Of a stretch of DNA of 64,000 nt, positions 45,396 through 57,510 are shown piece after piece. Source of the DNA: Cerioporus squamosus (Eukaryota > Basidiomycota > Agaricomycetes > Polyporales > Polyporaceae). Both the position numbers and the translations under genes were made by a program. The stretch lies in NCBI GenBank assembly GCA_022592435.1, contig JABYQS010000087.1, positions 62,001 through 126,000 of the forward strand, read 5' to 3'. Below the pieces are notes generated by a model. That model was not told the DNA's origin, ran no database searches, and saw only the letters and a list, made by a program, of their open reading frames with translations. Position 1 is the first letter of the stretch; each line of letters opens with the position of its first letter.

Positions 45396-46545
45396 CGGTA
45401 CGTATTGACGCTAGACGCTATACAAGAGTCAGCTCGGCGCTCTTGAGTGAGACGGAATGCATATACGTACTGAGTACGGAGAAACAAGTGATGACTCGGA
45501 GTTGACGACGATACAGGGTACGAGCCAGCTCGAATGGGGATGAACTTAAAGAGACAAGATGAGTGGGGCCAAACAGAACGCAGAGCAATGTCTTATAGCC
45601 TCTCCGATGCAGGAGAAGCGACAGCTGCATCGGAGAGCGAAAACGCCTACAGAACAATGTGCTGGCGTTGTTCTGGCTTTAGGAACAAAGTGGAGCGCCA
45701 GTCTCACGACAACTAGTCGCTGCTGCACAGTCGGGACACTATGATCAGCAACAGATTGGTGGAAAGCGCACTCACTTACAACGTTTACCATTATGGGACA
45801 TGACGCGGACTTGCAAGTCCAAGGTGCGCGCAACGGTGTCGCTCTCGGCCCGTAGCACCTTCTCCAACAAGGGTTCCTGTCGTCAGGAGCAGCTTGCGCC
45901 ATGTCCCAGACACAGTAGTCGTTGTTGAGGGTCCGCAGATCGATAAGTCCGACTGTGATCACTGCAGTGACTGAAACCGCCTCGACTCGTATGCTACTGC
46001 GACGGGAGTCGTCCACAGAGGCCCGATCTGAATTAGTCGATGATACATCGCAATTGGTGCGATGTGCCCGTCGCATTACCTCACATATACCGTCAGATAT
46101 CAAGGATCTCCTACTTACCAGCCCGTTTGCGTTGGCAATGACTCGCTATGTTCCTCACATCGCGCCCTCGGGTGAGTTCGAAAGCAGTTCCCATACATCG
46201 CAGAGAAAGATGATGCTGAGTCGGGCAGTTGGTCGATCTACATATGTGAAAAGACAAGCTGAAGCGACAAGTTGATAATGGTAGCCGGATACGTCTGATA
46301 TGCCACGTGGTTGCATCAGCGATCTCGATAACGTTTCTACGGCCCAGGGCGCCTCGACTCCTCCAATTCCATTGAACCGGCAAGCTCAAGCTGCTGTGTG
46401 TGCCACAACACATCCATCGAAAACGACTCGGAGGGAGAGAGTAGGAGTAGTCTTCTCATTGAGACATCGAGAATGCCAGAGTAGGTGCATCATTCGAGCA
46501 TAAACAGCGTAAGGTATAAGCGTTACATTCCATCGCATTGAGTAG
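45396..46545. other. Spacer between F-box copies 3 and 4
   Basis: Upstream region of copy 3. CAATGTGCTGG to AAAGTGG at about 45655-45692 aligns with DNA upstream of copy 4 at about 48375-48416. No coding region is supported. Confidence 0.45.
45600..45637. repeat. 13-bp inverted repeat upstream of F-box copy 3
   Basis: CTCTCCGATGCAG (45600-45612) and CTGCATCGGAGAG (45625-45637) are perfect inverse copies around a 12-base loop. This could be a hairpin in the 5' leader or a dyad site for a dimeric regulator. Confidence 0.75.
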
Positions 46546-48189
46546 TTAGCCTAGGCGCATGACGTCCACGGAACCCCGGACCCACTTGGTCAGCTCGCCC
46601 TCGGATTCGCGCGACTGAAACTCAAGCTCTTTAGCGGCCAGGGGACACTCACCGCCCGAACCTCCCGAGTCTTCCGAATCGTCCGAATGGTCTAGCACGA
46701 CCCGCAAATCATTGAGCATCACTCCGGCTATGGAGCGAGTGCGCAAGCAATCGCGAAGGCCAACCATGAACCTGTCGGACTGTTCCAAGGCGCTATAGAT
46801 AATCAAGGTACGGAGCTTCGGCAGGATGGTAGTTGGGGGGATCTCAGCTGGCCGTAGCGGGACGCTTCCCTGGCAAGGCAGGGTAAGCGCCTCAATGAGT
46901 TCGGTATCTGCAGTCCTCACGTCGCAATGATCGAGAACAGTGATCTTCGGGAGCTTGCTGAGCAGACAGCGGAGATCGGCGGCAAAAAAGTTCTCGCTGT
47001 CCAGGTTGACGGTGAGCGCTGAGACCGGGGCATTGCACAAGAGGTCCCCTAGTTGCTTCGCGTGTGTAGAAATGGTGTATGTCCAGTGGTTCACCTGGTC
47101 GAAGACAAACTTCACTGCCAGCCGGCCGCATCCCTTCGGACCCCGGCATTCGACATCGAGGTCCCTCAGCGTGACATGGGTGGCAGTTTGGAGAAGCGGG
47201 ATGCACCCAGCGTCGGAGGGAATCACGTCCGCGATGCCGGTGTGCGCAAACGGATCGTGGGGACCATGGAGGTTGATGTGCATGTGAACGTCGACATTGA
47301 CGGAGGGGTTGAATCGGATGTGGGACAGGAGGCTGTACACTACCCGCGGGTCGTCGGCGACGAAGTAGACGTCGCGGAGCTGCGGGAGCGCGATGGTCAG
47401 CTTGGCATGGTCCTCGCCGCGGATCGGGAACGCCTGGTCAATCTTCAGGAACTCGAGGCGGTTACATGGCTCCAAAAAACGCAACAAGTCGTCAATCCGA
47501 CAGCAGTCTTGACCGGGAGAGCAGCCCAGGTACAGCGAGCGGAGGTTCTGGATGATCGGGGTGCTCCAGTTGAAGCGGAGATGCGTGATGTGGAGGACGT
47601 GGAGACTGGGGACGAACTCGGGCTTCAAGACGGGGAAGAATTCGTGGTCGGTCGCAAGAGGGACGGTGTTCATAAACAGCTCCTTGAGAACGGGCAACGG
47701 GGCACGCCAGAACAAAAATTCTAGAGCGCGGAGGGCGTTCTTGTCCAGCCGAACGACGATGAGCCGCTCGATCCTGTGAGCCATCTTGAACAACGTCTCC
47801 ATGGCGGATGGAATTGTAGCTGGGTAATGGAACGTGACGTCCACGGTCGCCTGGGAAGTGCGCTCGAGGCCCATGCGCAAGGCCTCTCCGGTCGACCCGA
47901 CGTCGATGACTCTCCAGAGGCTGGGAGTGTTGCGCGCAACCTCACGCCACCTCCTACACGTCGAAGCGGCTTGCAGCCACTTCTTGTGGCTCCTGTAGAG
48001 CTTCCATGGATGAAGATCGCGGACGACTTCCGTCTCTACCATGTACTCGAAGATCTTGACGATGAGTTCGACGGGGACTCGCTCGCGCATCATCTTGTCC
48101 ATACGGTACCGACGCTTCACCGATGAACAGGACTGTAACGGGACGCAGTGGCACGCGCAACGAGGAGCTAAGTCAGCGGCATGCTGCAA
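46546..48189 (-). CDS. F-box/LRR-type protein, copy 4
   Basis: Single 547-codon exon, paralogue of copy 3. The F-box reads RVPVELIVKIFEYMVETEVV followed by HPWKLYRSHKKWLQAASTCR and RWREVARNTPSLWRVIDV. Repeats such as FWRAPLPVLKELFMNTVPLA and LLRFLEPCNRLEFLKIDQAF align with copy 3. A Ser/Asp/Gly-rich acidic patch (DHSDDSEDSGGSGGE) near the C-terminus is absent from copy 3. The first ATG lies 29 residues before MDKMMRERVP; the second Met is an equally good start. Likely an SCF adaptor. Confidence 0.83.
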   Translation of the reverse strand: MQHAADLAPRCACHCVPLQSCSSVKRRYRMDKMMRERVPVELIVKIFEYMVETEVVRDLHPWKLYRSHKKWLQAASTCRRWREVARNTPSLWRVIDVGSTGEALRMGLERTSQATVDVTFHYPATIPSAMETLFKMAHRIERLIVVRLDKNALRALEFLFWRAPLPVLKELFMNTVPLATDHEFFPVLKPEFVPSLHVLHITHLRFNWSTPIIQNLRSLYLGCSPGQDCCRIDDLLRFLEPCNRLEFLKIDQAFPIRGEDHAKLTIALPQLRDVYFVADDPRVVYSLLSHIRFNPSVNVDVHMHINLHGPHDPFAHTGIADVIPSDAGCIPLLQTATHVTLRDLDVECRGPKGCGRLAVKFVFDQVNHWTYTISTHAKQLGDLLCNAPVSALTVNLDSENFFAADLRCLLSKLPKITVLDHCDVRTADTELIEALTLPCQGSVPLRPAEIPPTTILPKLRTLIIYSALEQSDRFMVGLRDCLRTRSIAGVMLNDLRVVLDHSDDSEDSGGSGGECPLAAKELEFQSRESEGELTKWVRGSVDVMRLG

Positions 48190-50145
48190 GCGGTTCCAAT
48201 GTCAACACGTACTGCGTTCGGAGACAGCAACATCGCTGAACGGTCACTGGGCTTTGCAAGCGAGCGCGGGTGCTGATGCAGGTAGGACGACATAATGGTT
48301 CGTCTTTCCACAGTGCAGGCCACCGTGTTTTATACCCGTCATGGAACGGGGAGCCCTAAGACAACACACAATGCCAATGCGCCAGTGTTGTTCCCGCTTT
48401 GGCAGAAACAATGTGGCGCACGGGCTCGCGACGAATCATTACTACCGCTACCTACAAGGCGTAGGGAGTAATGTTATTTTCAGCAAAACAGCTATGTAGC
48501 CAACATCGCAACTTACAGAGGTTGCCATGACGGTACGCCATGACATCCAACTTGGAGTCAAAGCTGCTCGCCACGTTGTTCTTGTTTTCCAGTGACCTCT
48601 TCCGCGTACTGCCTCAAGCACATAGAAAGATCATGTTGAGTTCGTCTATTACAGTCTTGCTAGATGCGGAGGTGCCAAGCGACGCTCGGGACCGTTATGT
48701 TGAAACTCAGTGCTCGCGCGACGCACGATCATTCAACTGACTCTGCCTGGCGACTTCGATCTTCAAGTTGTGATGTGCGGGACTCCGTATGATTGACCAG
48801 AAGACATAGATGGCTGAATTGATGGTATGTGGTGGGAGCGAGAAGCAGAGGGTGGAAGAGGGTGCGAGCCGAACGCTGCCAGCCTGGTGAGGACCACTGG
48901 CCGTCCACGTGAGTCCACGTGGTCCCATCAAAGATCTAGATAAGGATCCTACTGCCTGGGCGTCCATACTAAACATCTCGCAACCTTTGCTAGTACTTAC
49001 CACAAGCAGCCTTGTAGCCGGGCATCAATTTTGCCAGGTATGTGCGTCTGCAGAAGGAATAACACTATATGTACTAAAAAGGTCGTGTTTGTTCGACTGG
49101 CATGAACCAGTGCAGGCGAGCTTCAGATTACTGGGATGATGTGGCAAGGTACTTATGGTTTGACCGACGTTCAATTGCAGCCTCTGGAGGACTCCCAAAA
49201 CGTATCTCCAAATTATAAAGGAAGGGTAAGCATGAATCCGGATAGCATACAGCTTATAACTGATACAACTTCGTTCGGTCGCAATGACGCGCGCCCGGTA
49301 GACCCTCGTTTGCATCCACTCTTGTTTCAGTAAAAGCTCGCCTAATAACTTCCCGCGAGGCGTAAGTTCAGCACTGTCTTGATGGCTGCGTCTCATGCCG
49401 ACGTGTCACGGTTCTGGGGCCGGGCGCCAGGTTGCTTGCTCAACTCTAGTCTCCGCAACTTGGTTTTTCCTCGACGGCATACAATGCAGTCACCTTGTTC
49501 TCGTCCCGAGGCGGTGGAATACCTCTGCGTCTTCCTCCAATGGCCCATCCTCTTCTTGTGCCTTCCACCCGATGTCTCTTCCTTTATACTCGACAACGTG
49601 CATGCATGATAGGACGGAGCGCCGGTAAGTCTGAGTCTCGCATGCAAGCTCCGCTTCGCTTCGCCAAACTGAACATCTTGCGTTCCTTCTCCATAGCCGA
49701 GTGACCCGGTATGGTCTGAGTTGTGTCTGTCCCGCGCGATACCTTCGCAGAGGTAGGGTCATGTGGTACCTCGTTTCCCACGAGGATAACTCGCCCGGAC
49801 GAGGTCCGAGCAGGCGCCTCAGTGAGCGGCCGTTCGTCGAAAAACATAATCATCCAACGACACGGTAGTCAGGCGAAGCCAGTAACACAATGTGCGCTCG
49901 ATCATGGATGGGGCCTACATCTGAGTCATGCTCAGCTGATCACATCGCCGACACAGAGATATCTTGATCGTATTGCCTCGACAGCGACATTAGCCGTTTA
50001 TCGGACGGTACAAAGTCACGGACGTCCGCCGCATCCCCGAGATAGCGAGACGCTGCAGAAGCGCCCCTATATCTATGTGAGACACCTGTCCGGCAGTGGG
50101 AGTGTACGCTCATCTCACCTACTTACTCTCACAGCAACCGCCGCA
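48190..50145. other. Intergenic region, 2 kb
   Basis: Upstream regions of F-box copy 4 (minus) and the amine oxidase (plus). The left part is homologous to DNA upstream of copy 3. A TATA-like CTATATCTA near 50066-50076 precedes the oxidase start by about 70 bp. No gene is supported. Confidence 0.45.
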
Positions 50146-52886
50146 ATGTCTGTACCAAATACCGCCCCCAGCACTGCGACCGGGGTCAGTACGTCTGAAG
50201 GCCCGCTCAAGGTTACCCCCTTCAAGCATCCGCTCGATCCGTTGACCCCTGATGAGGTGATCTCGCCCGATCTCCGATAAGTATGTACGTGCAGTGCTTA
50301 ACGGGTGTCTATCTTGATCTATCGCAGATCGTCGCCGTGTCCCATAGTGTCCGGCGGTATGTCGCAGAGAAGACGGACATCAAGGCCATTAGGTTCATTA
50401 CCAGCTACCTGCTTCCGCCTCCCAAGAAGGCTGTTCTCGCCTTCCTGGGGATTCCTCTTCAGAGCGGCGAGAAGCCCGAGCCTGCGACGGAAATCGTCCG
50501 CAAGGCAGAAGCGGATGTGAGTCGCTGAACATTTTCCTAACACTCCCGCTCATATTGTATGCATCTGATCTGTAGTTCGTCGACGCTGTGAATGGACATG
50601 CGTACAACACTATCGTCGCGCTCCATGGCCAGGAATGGGTCGTGGAGTCCGTAGAGAAGCTCCCCGAAGGCGTGCAGCCCCAGATTTCCGTCGAAGAGCT
50701 GCTGCTCTGCGAGGAAATCATACGGGCTGACGAACGCGTCATCAAACTCGCAGCGGAAGTTGGTAAGAATGTATCATGAGTATTGTCTCTTCAAGTGTCG
50801 CTGACCCCTCTCCCTAGGGGTTAAGCCTGAGCAACTCCACGCTGATGGATGGGCAATCGGCTTCGACGCTCGTTTCCCTGAGACCTCGCGGATCCAGCAA
50901 GCTCTGATGTTCGCTCGCTGGGGTCGCCACGAGAACCTCTACGCACATCCTCTAGTGAGATAGATGACAGCAAGTCCGCTGTCGCACGGCTGACATCCCC
51001 CAGGACTTCATCCCGGTCGTGGACTCGATCGCTAAGAAGGTTATCCACATCGACTTCCCGCCGACATACAAGAAGAAGGAAGCGAAGTCGCTCTTTGCAA
51101 ACACCGGCGTCGAAGTCGAGCTCAGCGTAGACTCGACTGCCCCTCCCGATCTCAAAGCCGACGCCCGCGAAGTTGCGAACAGAAAGCGCCTGCCACCACC
51201 GCAGAAGTCGTATGACTTCCTCCCGGATCTCCTCTCCCAGAAGGAGGGCTTCAGGTTCCGCGATGATGTCAAACCGCTGCACGTTGTCCAGCCCGAGGGC
51301 GTCAGCTTCAAGGTCGACGGGCATGTGATTGAGTGGCAGAAGTGGAAGATGCATGTCGGTGAGTAGAAGTGGTTTCGGGCTCGCGCGCCGTCGCTGACGA
51401 TAAGGAGTTGCTAGCTTTCAATCATCGGGAAGGAATCGCGCTCTCGACGATCACGTACAACGACGATGGGAATGTTCGGCCCATCTTCTATCGTCTCTCC
51501 CTGTCCGAGATGGTGGTCCCTTATGGCGCGCCTGAACACCCGCATCCGAGGAAGCATGCGTTCGACGTGTGCGTATCGTGTCACGCGAATGCATTTTGCC
51601 ACTCATCGATTTTGCAGGGGCGAGTATGGAATGGGTACCATGGCGAACGAGCTGACGCTGGGCTGTGATTGCCTTGGTAAGATCCACTACCTGGTAGGTC
51701 GAGCGCGCTGGATACCTATAGAACACTCCAAAGCTGAACAGTATTGTTAGCCAGGAGCGTATGTCGCGCACGACGGAACAGCTGTCATTGTGAAGAACGT
51801 CATCTGCATCCACGAAGAGGACGCTGGTCTACTATGGAAGCACACCGACTTCCGTGTAGGCGGTCGCGCGCAAGCTGTGCGCAGTCGGAGGCTCGTCATC
51901 CAACAGATTTGCACGCTCGCAAACTACGGTCAGTGGTCACGGCAATCGCCAGCACTTCATCGACTGACAGAAAGACAGAGTACATCTTCAACTATATGTT
52001 CTACCAGGACGGCAACATCGAAGTGGAGATTCGCCTCACTGGCATCCTGCAAGTCTACGTGAAGGACGAAGAGGAACCAAATCCCTTCGGTACCACGCTC
52101 GCACCCGGCATCAATGCACACTACCACCAGCACCTCTTCTCGATCCGTGTCGATCCGATGGTTGACGGCCTCCAGAATACCGTCGTGGAGACCGACATTC
52201 TCCCCCTCCCAAATGCGCCCACCGGGTCCCCCGCGAACCACCTCGGAAACGCCTTCATCGCCCGCGGCACACCGATCGCAGTCGCCTCCGAGGGCGCCCG
52301 CGACTTCGACTATGCGAAAGACCGTCGGTGGTCTATCATTAACCCGAAGGTCGTGCACCCGCACTCGGGGAAGAACGCGGGGTACTCGATCATGGGCAAG
52401 GGGGCGGCGACGCCGATGATGGCGCTCCCGGACAGCATCGTCGCGAAGCGTGCGCAGTTCGCGACGCGGCCCCTGTGGGTCGTGAAGGATCTCGAGGGCC
52501 CGAAGGGCGGGCGCATGTGGCCGTCGGGCAAGTATGTGCCGCAGACGCGTGATGTTCCCTCCGACTCGCTTGCGAATTGGGCGAAGGGGGAGGACAAGCT
52601 CTCTGAAGAGGACGTCTTGCTGTTTATCACTATGGGTACGTGTTTTTTGTCGTTACCATTGTTCCGAGATGGCCGCTGACGTTCGCGCGTAGGGATCACG
52701 CACATTCCTCGACCTGAAGATTGGCCCGTCATGCCGGTGGAACATCTGCGCTTGCTCTTCCGTCCTACTCACTTTTTCGAGGCGAACCCAAGTATGGATG
52801 TGCCGGGTGCGAACGACAAGCAGAGCTGTCCGGCGTTCCCGGAAACGACAGATGCTTCTACCGGTGGAGCTCACTGCGCGCACTGA
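50146..52886 (+). CDS. Copper amine oxidase
   Basis: Oxidises primary amines to aldehydes, releasing ammonia and hydrogen peroxide, with copper and topaquinone. About 740 aa in ten exons. Exon 1 (50146-50256) must end at a GTGATC donor, since the next GTATGT site would include a TAA. This gives [21 protein letters not shown]. Middle exons carry [39 protein letters not shown] and [20 protein letters not shown], then [16 protein letters not shown]. The topaquinone motif NYEY is formed across the splice at about 51927-51980 (TLANYEYIFNY). Copper ligands HYHQH lie near 52120-52135, and the C-terminal [14 protein letters not shown] supplies the third histidine region. No peroxisomal C-terminal SKL-type signal is seen (the protein ends GAHCAH). 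Confidence 0.92.
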
Positions 52887-53531
52887 GTGCGAAGAGCTCG
52901 ACTCCTTGCTGATTGAGATGTGTTTGGCCCTGCACTGCAGAGCGTCAAGTTACGAAGCGATCCACATGTATTTGTAGTTGACTGGGGTATGTCTTCAGTT
53001 GGTACTTATTCACTCACTGGCACATGATCAAATAGAGATTTGTCTCCAGAGTTGATCTACACGTTGTTATGTCGAGGTAATTTCTTCTCGTGCCCTCGAT
53101 AACATGTGAATGAACCACCGTAATTGAGACATGCGGGTTTAAACGGTTGACGCCTGGGCCCGGGGCCTTCAATGGCGCCCGATACACTTCCTATCTCGAT
53201 TCAGTGTCCGCTCGGCACATACTGACGCTGAAGCACTGCCAGCGAGACGGTGAACATGCACTCCAGCTGAGAGTCACGGTCGACCATTGTCGGGTTATTG
53301 CCTTGGTACGTACGCACTGACTACAACGTCGACCCTTGAACCAATCAGAGCTGAGTAAACATTCACATATTTACAGAATGTGCTGCGTCTACCCGGCCGC
53401 CTGAGCGACAAATTTCAGAAGAGTCGTCACACGTCAGGACCCAGCAGGGGTAACTTGTAAGCTCCAATCCTCAGCAATGACGGACGTGAGTGATTGTTGT
53501 GCATGTATGAAGAACTGTCTCACTTTGTTCT
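52887..53531. other. Intergenic spacer
   Basis: 3' flank of the amine oxidase and promoter of the next F-box gene. No coding region. TAACTTGTAAGCTCC near 53450 loosely resembles the motif seen upstream of other F-box genes. Confidence 0.35.
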
Positions 53532-55151
53532 ATGGCGCCTCAGGTGATCCGAAGTTTTAGTAGTAACAAGAACACGAGCCACATCGAACGTTTGCCGAAT
53601 GAGCTTCTCGTCGAAGTCTTCCACGTATATGATGCCCGGATGGACGCCAGCTACAACCTTTGGCAGAATGAAAGGCGACGCTATCGTCGCCACTGGTTGC
53701 CGCTCATGCTCGTTTGTCGGCATTGGCGAGCCCTCGGAGTATCTGCGCCTTCCCTATGGCAACTTATCGAGCTCGGTATCAACCAGAAATGGGCAGAACT
53801 GGCACTGGCACGGTCGGGGTCCTTGCCCATTCGATTGCTACTCACCGATAAATTCCCCCGTGATTCGAAGTCGTCGCTGTCATTCCTCGTACCACACGCC
53901 AACCGCATCCAGAAGTTCTTCTACCCGTTGGCCTCATCTCGCAAGCTGTTGCAATCACTGCAATGCATCCTCCACGCTGCTATGCCAGTGCTAGACGAGC
54001 TTGAAATCCTGGTCCCCAACCATTCTGCTCAGGTGCCACCTCATGGGTTGCCCGAACTAGAGATCGCCCGGTTCCCCATGTTACGGATATTGCGCCTCTC
54101 CTCCGTTCCAATCCACCTAGAAGCCGACGTGTTCTGCAAGCTTCATTCTTTGTCCCTAGATGGTCCTGTCTTCCGCGACTTGTCCGTCGGTTACAGCGAT
54201 GTTCTGAGCGTTCTACAGAGATGTAGCGATCTCAAAGAGCTCCGTCTCCATCACCTCCTATCTCGTCTCCCCAACCGCACGTTTCCGGACCATGCCATAA
54301 ACCTCAACCTACCAAAGCTTCAAAGGCTCGTGATCTGGGACATCCCGTCGCTCACCTCTTTGTTCCTCGGCAGTATACACCTATCTCCGGAAGCCACCCT
54401 TCGGGTGTGCCACCCTTTGCAAACGAGGCTGTCCCGTCACGCCGGCATGGTTGACGCGTTCCCCTCCCTTCTCCCCGCAGATAGGTCCGGCTTACCAATC
54501 CTTCGTTCTGTCAACAGCGCTTCCATCGACTGCTGGCAGGATTTCGACATCGCACTCAAGGGCTTTGCCCAAGTGGCCAAAGTCACTCTCAAAATCAGGG
54601 GGTCCGCATATGCCGACGGATCCTTCTATCTCGACAATGCGTTACGGGACTTTCGTGTCCTCTTCGCCGGAGCACCCATCAAGCGACTCGACATCAGCGG
54701 AGATTTGGACACCGTTCCAAGCATCGAAGACTACCTCTCCTTCCTCGATGGTTTCCCTACTCTCCAGACTATCGAAGTGAGAGGACACGGCTCGCCGCTC
54801 ACCTTCCTGCTTGCGCTTGCTCGGCCCTCTCCATTCATTCCTTCCGTGTCCGAGCGATCTGACGCGGACTCCGACGAACATTCTTCGGAGCATATCGTCT
54901 GTCCGGGACTTCGCTTCCTCACCATGGAGTATGTTGATTGGCAACAAGGGCTCATTGAAGCCCTGGTGACGGTCCTGCGGCGCCGGATGGACCATGGACT
55001 GCCGAAGCTGGAGGAGTTGATGCTTACTCTGTCCCTGCTACAGTCAGAGCGGCCAGAAGCGGACGACGAGCAGCTGGAGGATACGTTGGCTTTGTATGAA
55101 AAAGAGTTCGAGGCACTGACCTGCAAGTTCCTATGCGGTCCTGCATATTAG
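53532..55151 (+). CDS. F-box/LRR-type protein, copy 5
   Basis: Single 539-codon exon, the only plus-strand F-box gene here. The F-box is ERLPNELLVEVFHVYDARMD, then WLPLMLVCRHWRALGVSAPSLW. Leucine-rich segments follow (FCKLHSLSLDGPVFRDLSVG, VLQRCSDLKELRLHHLLSRL). It pairs with the 59.9-61.4 kb gene on the opposite strand: shared (L)LP(A/K)DRSG(L/F)PILR(S/A)V, F(R/D)(V/D)(L/V)FAGAP and YDxx-type spacing of the repeats. Similarity is moderate, so this pair is older than the tandem pairs. Predicted SCF adaptor, target unknown. Confidence 0.84.
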   Translation: MAPQVIRSFSSNKNTSHIERLPNELLVEVFHVYDARMDASYNLWQNERRRYRRHWLPLMLVCRHWRALGVSAPSLWQLIELGINQKWAELALARSGSLPIRLLLTDKFPRDSKSSLSFLVPHANRIQKFFYPLASSRKLLQSLQCILHAAMPVLDELEILVPNHSAQVPPHGLPELEIARFPMLRILRLSSVPIHLEADVFCKLHSLSLDGPVFRDLSVGYSDVLSVLQRCSDLKELRLHHLLSRLPNRTFPDHAINLNLPKLQRLVIWDIPSLTSLFLGSIHLSPEATLRVCHPLQTRLSRHAGMVDAFPSLLPADRSGLPILRSVNSASIDCWQDFDIALKGFAQVAKVTLKIRGSAYADGSFYLDNALRDFRVLFAGAPIKRLDISGDLDTVPSIEDYLSFLDGFPTLQTIEVRGHGSPLTFLLALARPSPFIPSVSERSDADSDEHSSEHIVCPGLRFLTMEYVDWQQGLIEALVTVLRRRMDHGLPKLEELMLTLSLLQSERPEADDEQLEDTLALYEKEFEALTCKFLCGPAY

Positions 55152-57510
55152 TGGTTGGAGTGGTCGGCCCGCTACACAGCAACAGCCATCGTATCGATTG
55201 TGGGTAAGTAATCCTAATATTCCTAAGTAAGGCATCCCAGAACTGAATATTGACCCGTACTATCCCGTGGCGCTTCTGTGCACTGCCGCGTGCCACAGCA
55301 AATATCTGTTAAGGGCCAGTATATGCCTCCCGCAATCCTCCCTCCTCGTCTGGCCAACGTTGTCCTCCCACATAGCGCAATCGGACCCCTTATGCACCAT
55401 GGAAGCGCGAGGTATACGACTCCTGGTCCTGGCGAACACTACTACTAGAACCCATCGCATTTGGAGACGTTCAACCCGCTCACCAAAGGCGGTTGAGTAT
55501 ATCCCTTCCCAATCGTCACTTAACGCCGTTCTTCACCCGTTCAATGGCTATCGCGCGTGGCACGATTCGCGAAGCTCCAGGACCCATCACCGCGCTTTGC
55601 TTCGTACTCAGTCGAACACACTGTCTGTATCCTGAATCGTTTTCTATCCGACCCTACTACGCCACTTTGGAGATCTCTTTCTCAGCAAATTCGATATTCG
55701 GACTTTCGTGGTAAGCGGCACGCTCAGAGCTGATCAGCTCCCGTCAGCACTTGGCAGGGCAAATTGATTCAAGGTTCTCCGCACTGGCGCGGACTTGCGC
55801 GAGTAATATCGATGTCTGCTGCATCATGACTTCAAACTACCATGGTTTGGATCATGGGGAGCGTCCCGGGCATCCTCGGCTTGCGTGCAACATATTGGAT
55901 CTGTCGTCCGCGCTATGATGATGTTGATGCGGATTTTTTGCAGATACTTATCATGCCCGTAACTGTGCCAGGTAATTGCAATCCCATTTTCTACGGAGAA
56001 TGTGCTGTTGGCTGACTGGTCGTAGCCAGGCGCGATGCGGCCTTCCTCCGACGTGTGTGCGGGGCACTCATCGCGCCAATGCGAGTGTCCATATGAAGCC
56101 CTATGGTGCCCACGGGCATAAGCGAACGCACTCGTTAAGTCGTCACGAATGCTGTTCCCGCTGACGTTGTCCGCGCTCGCAGCACAAAGAGCACCTCCGT
56201 GGCACTATGACTAACCGCCGTAGGCTCATGGCGCTCTCGGATTACACACCGCGGCCGCGTTCTCTCCCATTATCGCGGTGATTGTAGTACTGAAGCAACA
56301 CGCATCGTGACATTCACCGCCGGAGCAGGCAAAGTCTTACTGCGGTTCCGAGGCTCAACGGGACGCCATGGCGCCATGGCTGCAGCGGAGCGGGGTGGTA
56401 CCGCTGTCATGGTAAGTTTTGCACAGCGAGGAGCTCGGCGGCGTCGCGGCGTCTCACCGCGCGCTCTTGGTATGTCTCCCCGTTCAATCCGAGCTCATGA
56501 TAGATTAACCACGAAATAGCTCGCTACTTCACAGGGACCCCAATTGAACCGACACATCCAGCCCCAAGCGTCACTTGATTTCTTGAGGCGACTGGAACAT
56601 CGGTTCACGTTGTGCGCGTAGCGCGCTCCCGATAATAAGTGCGCTTCTAGTCAGTCGGTGAGTACAATAGTTACCGTTGGTGTGCCATGAGCGATGCAGG
56701 CTGAGCGCTATGTATCTTAACAGTGATCCCTGTTTTCGTATACCCAGAGAGGTCGGACAAAGGACATGCTGCGTGTAAGGAATCATCTGCCGGGATCGTC
56801 TCTCGCAGCATAAACATAGAGTTCGCCTCATGCCAGGAGTCTATGGGCGCCGCTCTAGAAGCGTGCCACAACGCCCGTCCAGGTTTGTTAACATATTCTC
56901 TGGCCTCCGCGCCCCTCTGGCGGCCGCAGCTGATACCGTGTGCGCAGATCTGCCGTATGCCAACCTTACCCATGAACGCCATGCCAGCCGCTTCGGGAGA
57001 ACGCATGTTGAGTCAAGGAACCCACGTTTTCCCGCCACCGATCGGGAAACCGTCCTTGCAGGTGCAATGGAGTATTCATTGCCTTCATCCTGGACCCGTG
57101 TACGTCCGTGTCGATCGCACCTGGCCGAGAAGACGGTGCGTTCTGGCCGTGTGTCGCGCTCCAAATTCTGAGTGAATACCCCATGGGATTAAACATATCA
57201 GGATGCCCCCACCCGGCGACTGTGGGACGGGATTGTCCGTCGCGTACGAAAGGCCTCGAACGATGCCTAACTCCTAGTGAGCAGATGTGGTGAGCTCAGC
57301 CTGGAAGAAGTCCATTATTACCCTTCCTGTATCTTACCCGCACTGAATACGCGTGATACGCAGGTCAACGGTCATTGATAGAGCGGTGCGCCAAGTGCCG
57401 CGGCTCAGTCCCGGACATTGTGCGCGTCTGAAGATACACGCTACGCCGCCCCGTCTTGCATAAATAGTGGGCAGGACCGCACCATCGCCAACATCCCTCA
57501 CCCCCACACC
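55152..57510. other. Intergenic region, 2.4 kb
   Basis: No conserved domain, RNA gene or clean repeat recognised. Overlapping small frames at 56.7-57.2 kb on both strands lack codon or domain support. The last 60 bp hold the TATA-like site of the monooxygenase gene. Confidence 0.4.
57459..57468 (+). promoter_or_regulatory. TATA-like element of the monooxygenase gene
   Basis: GCATAAATAG lies about 45-50 bp upstream of the ATG at 57511. Confidence 0.5.

Noticed and set aside
47053..47724. 223-codon plus-strand frame
   Set aside because: Antisense shadow of F-box copy 4, Val/Glu/Asp-rich from the complementary codons.
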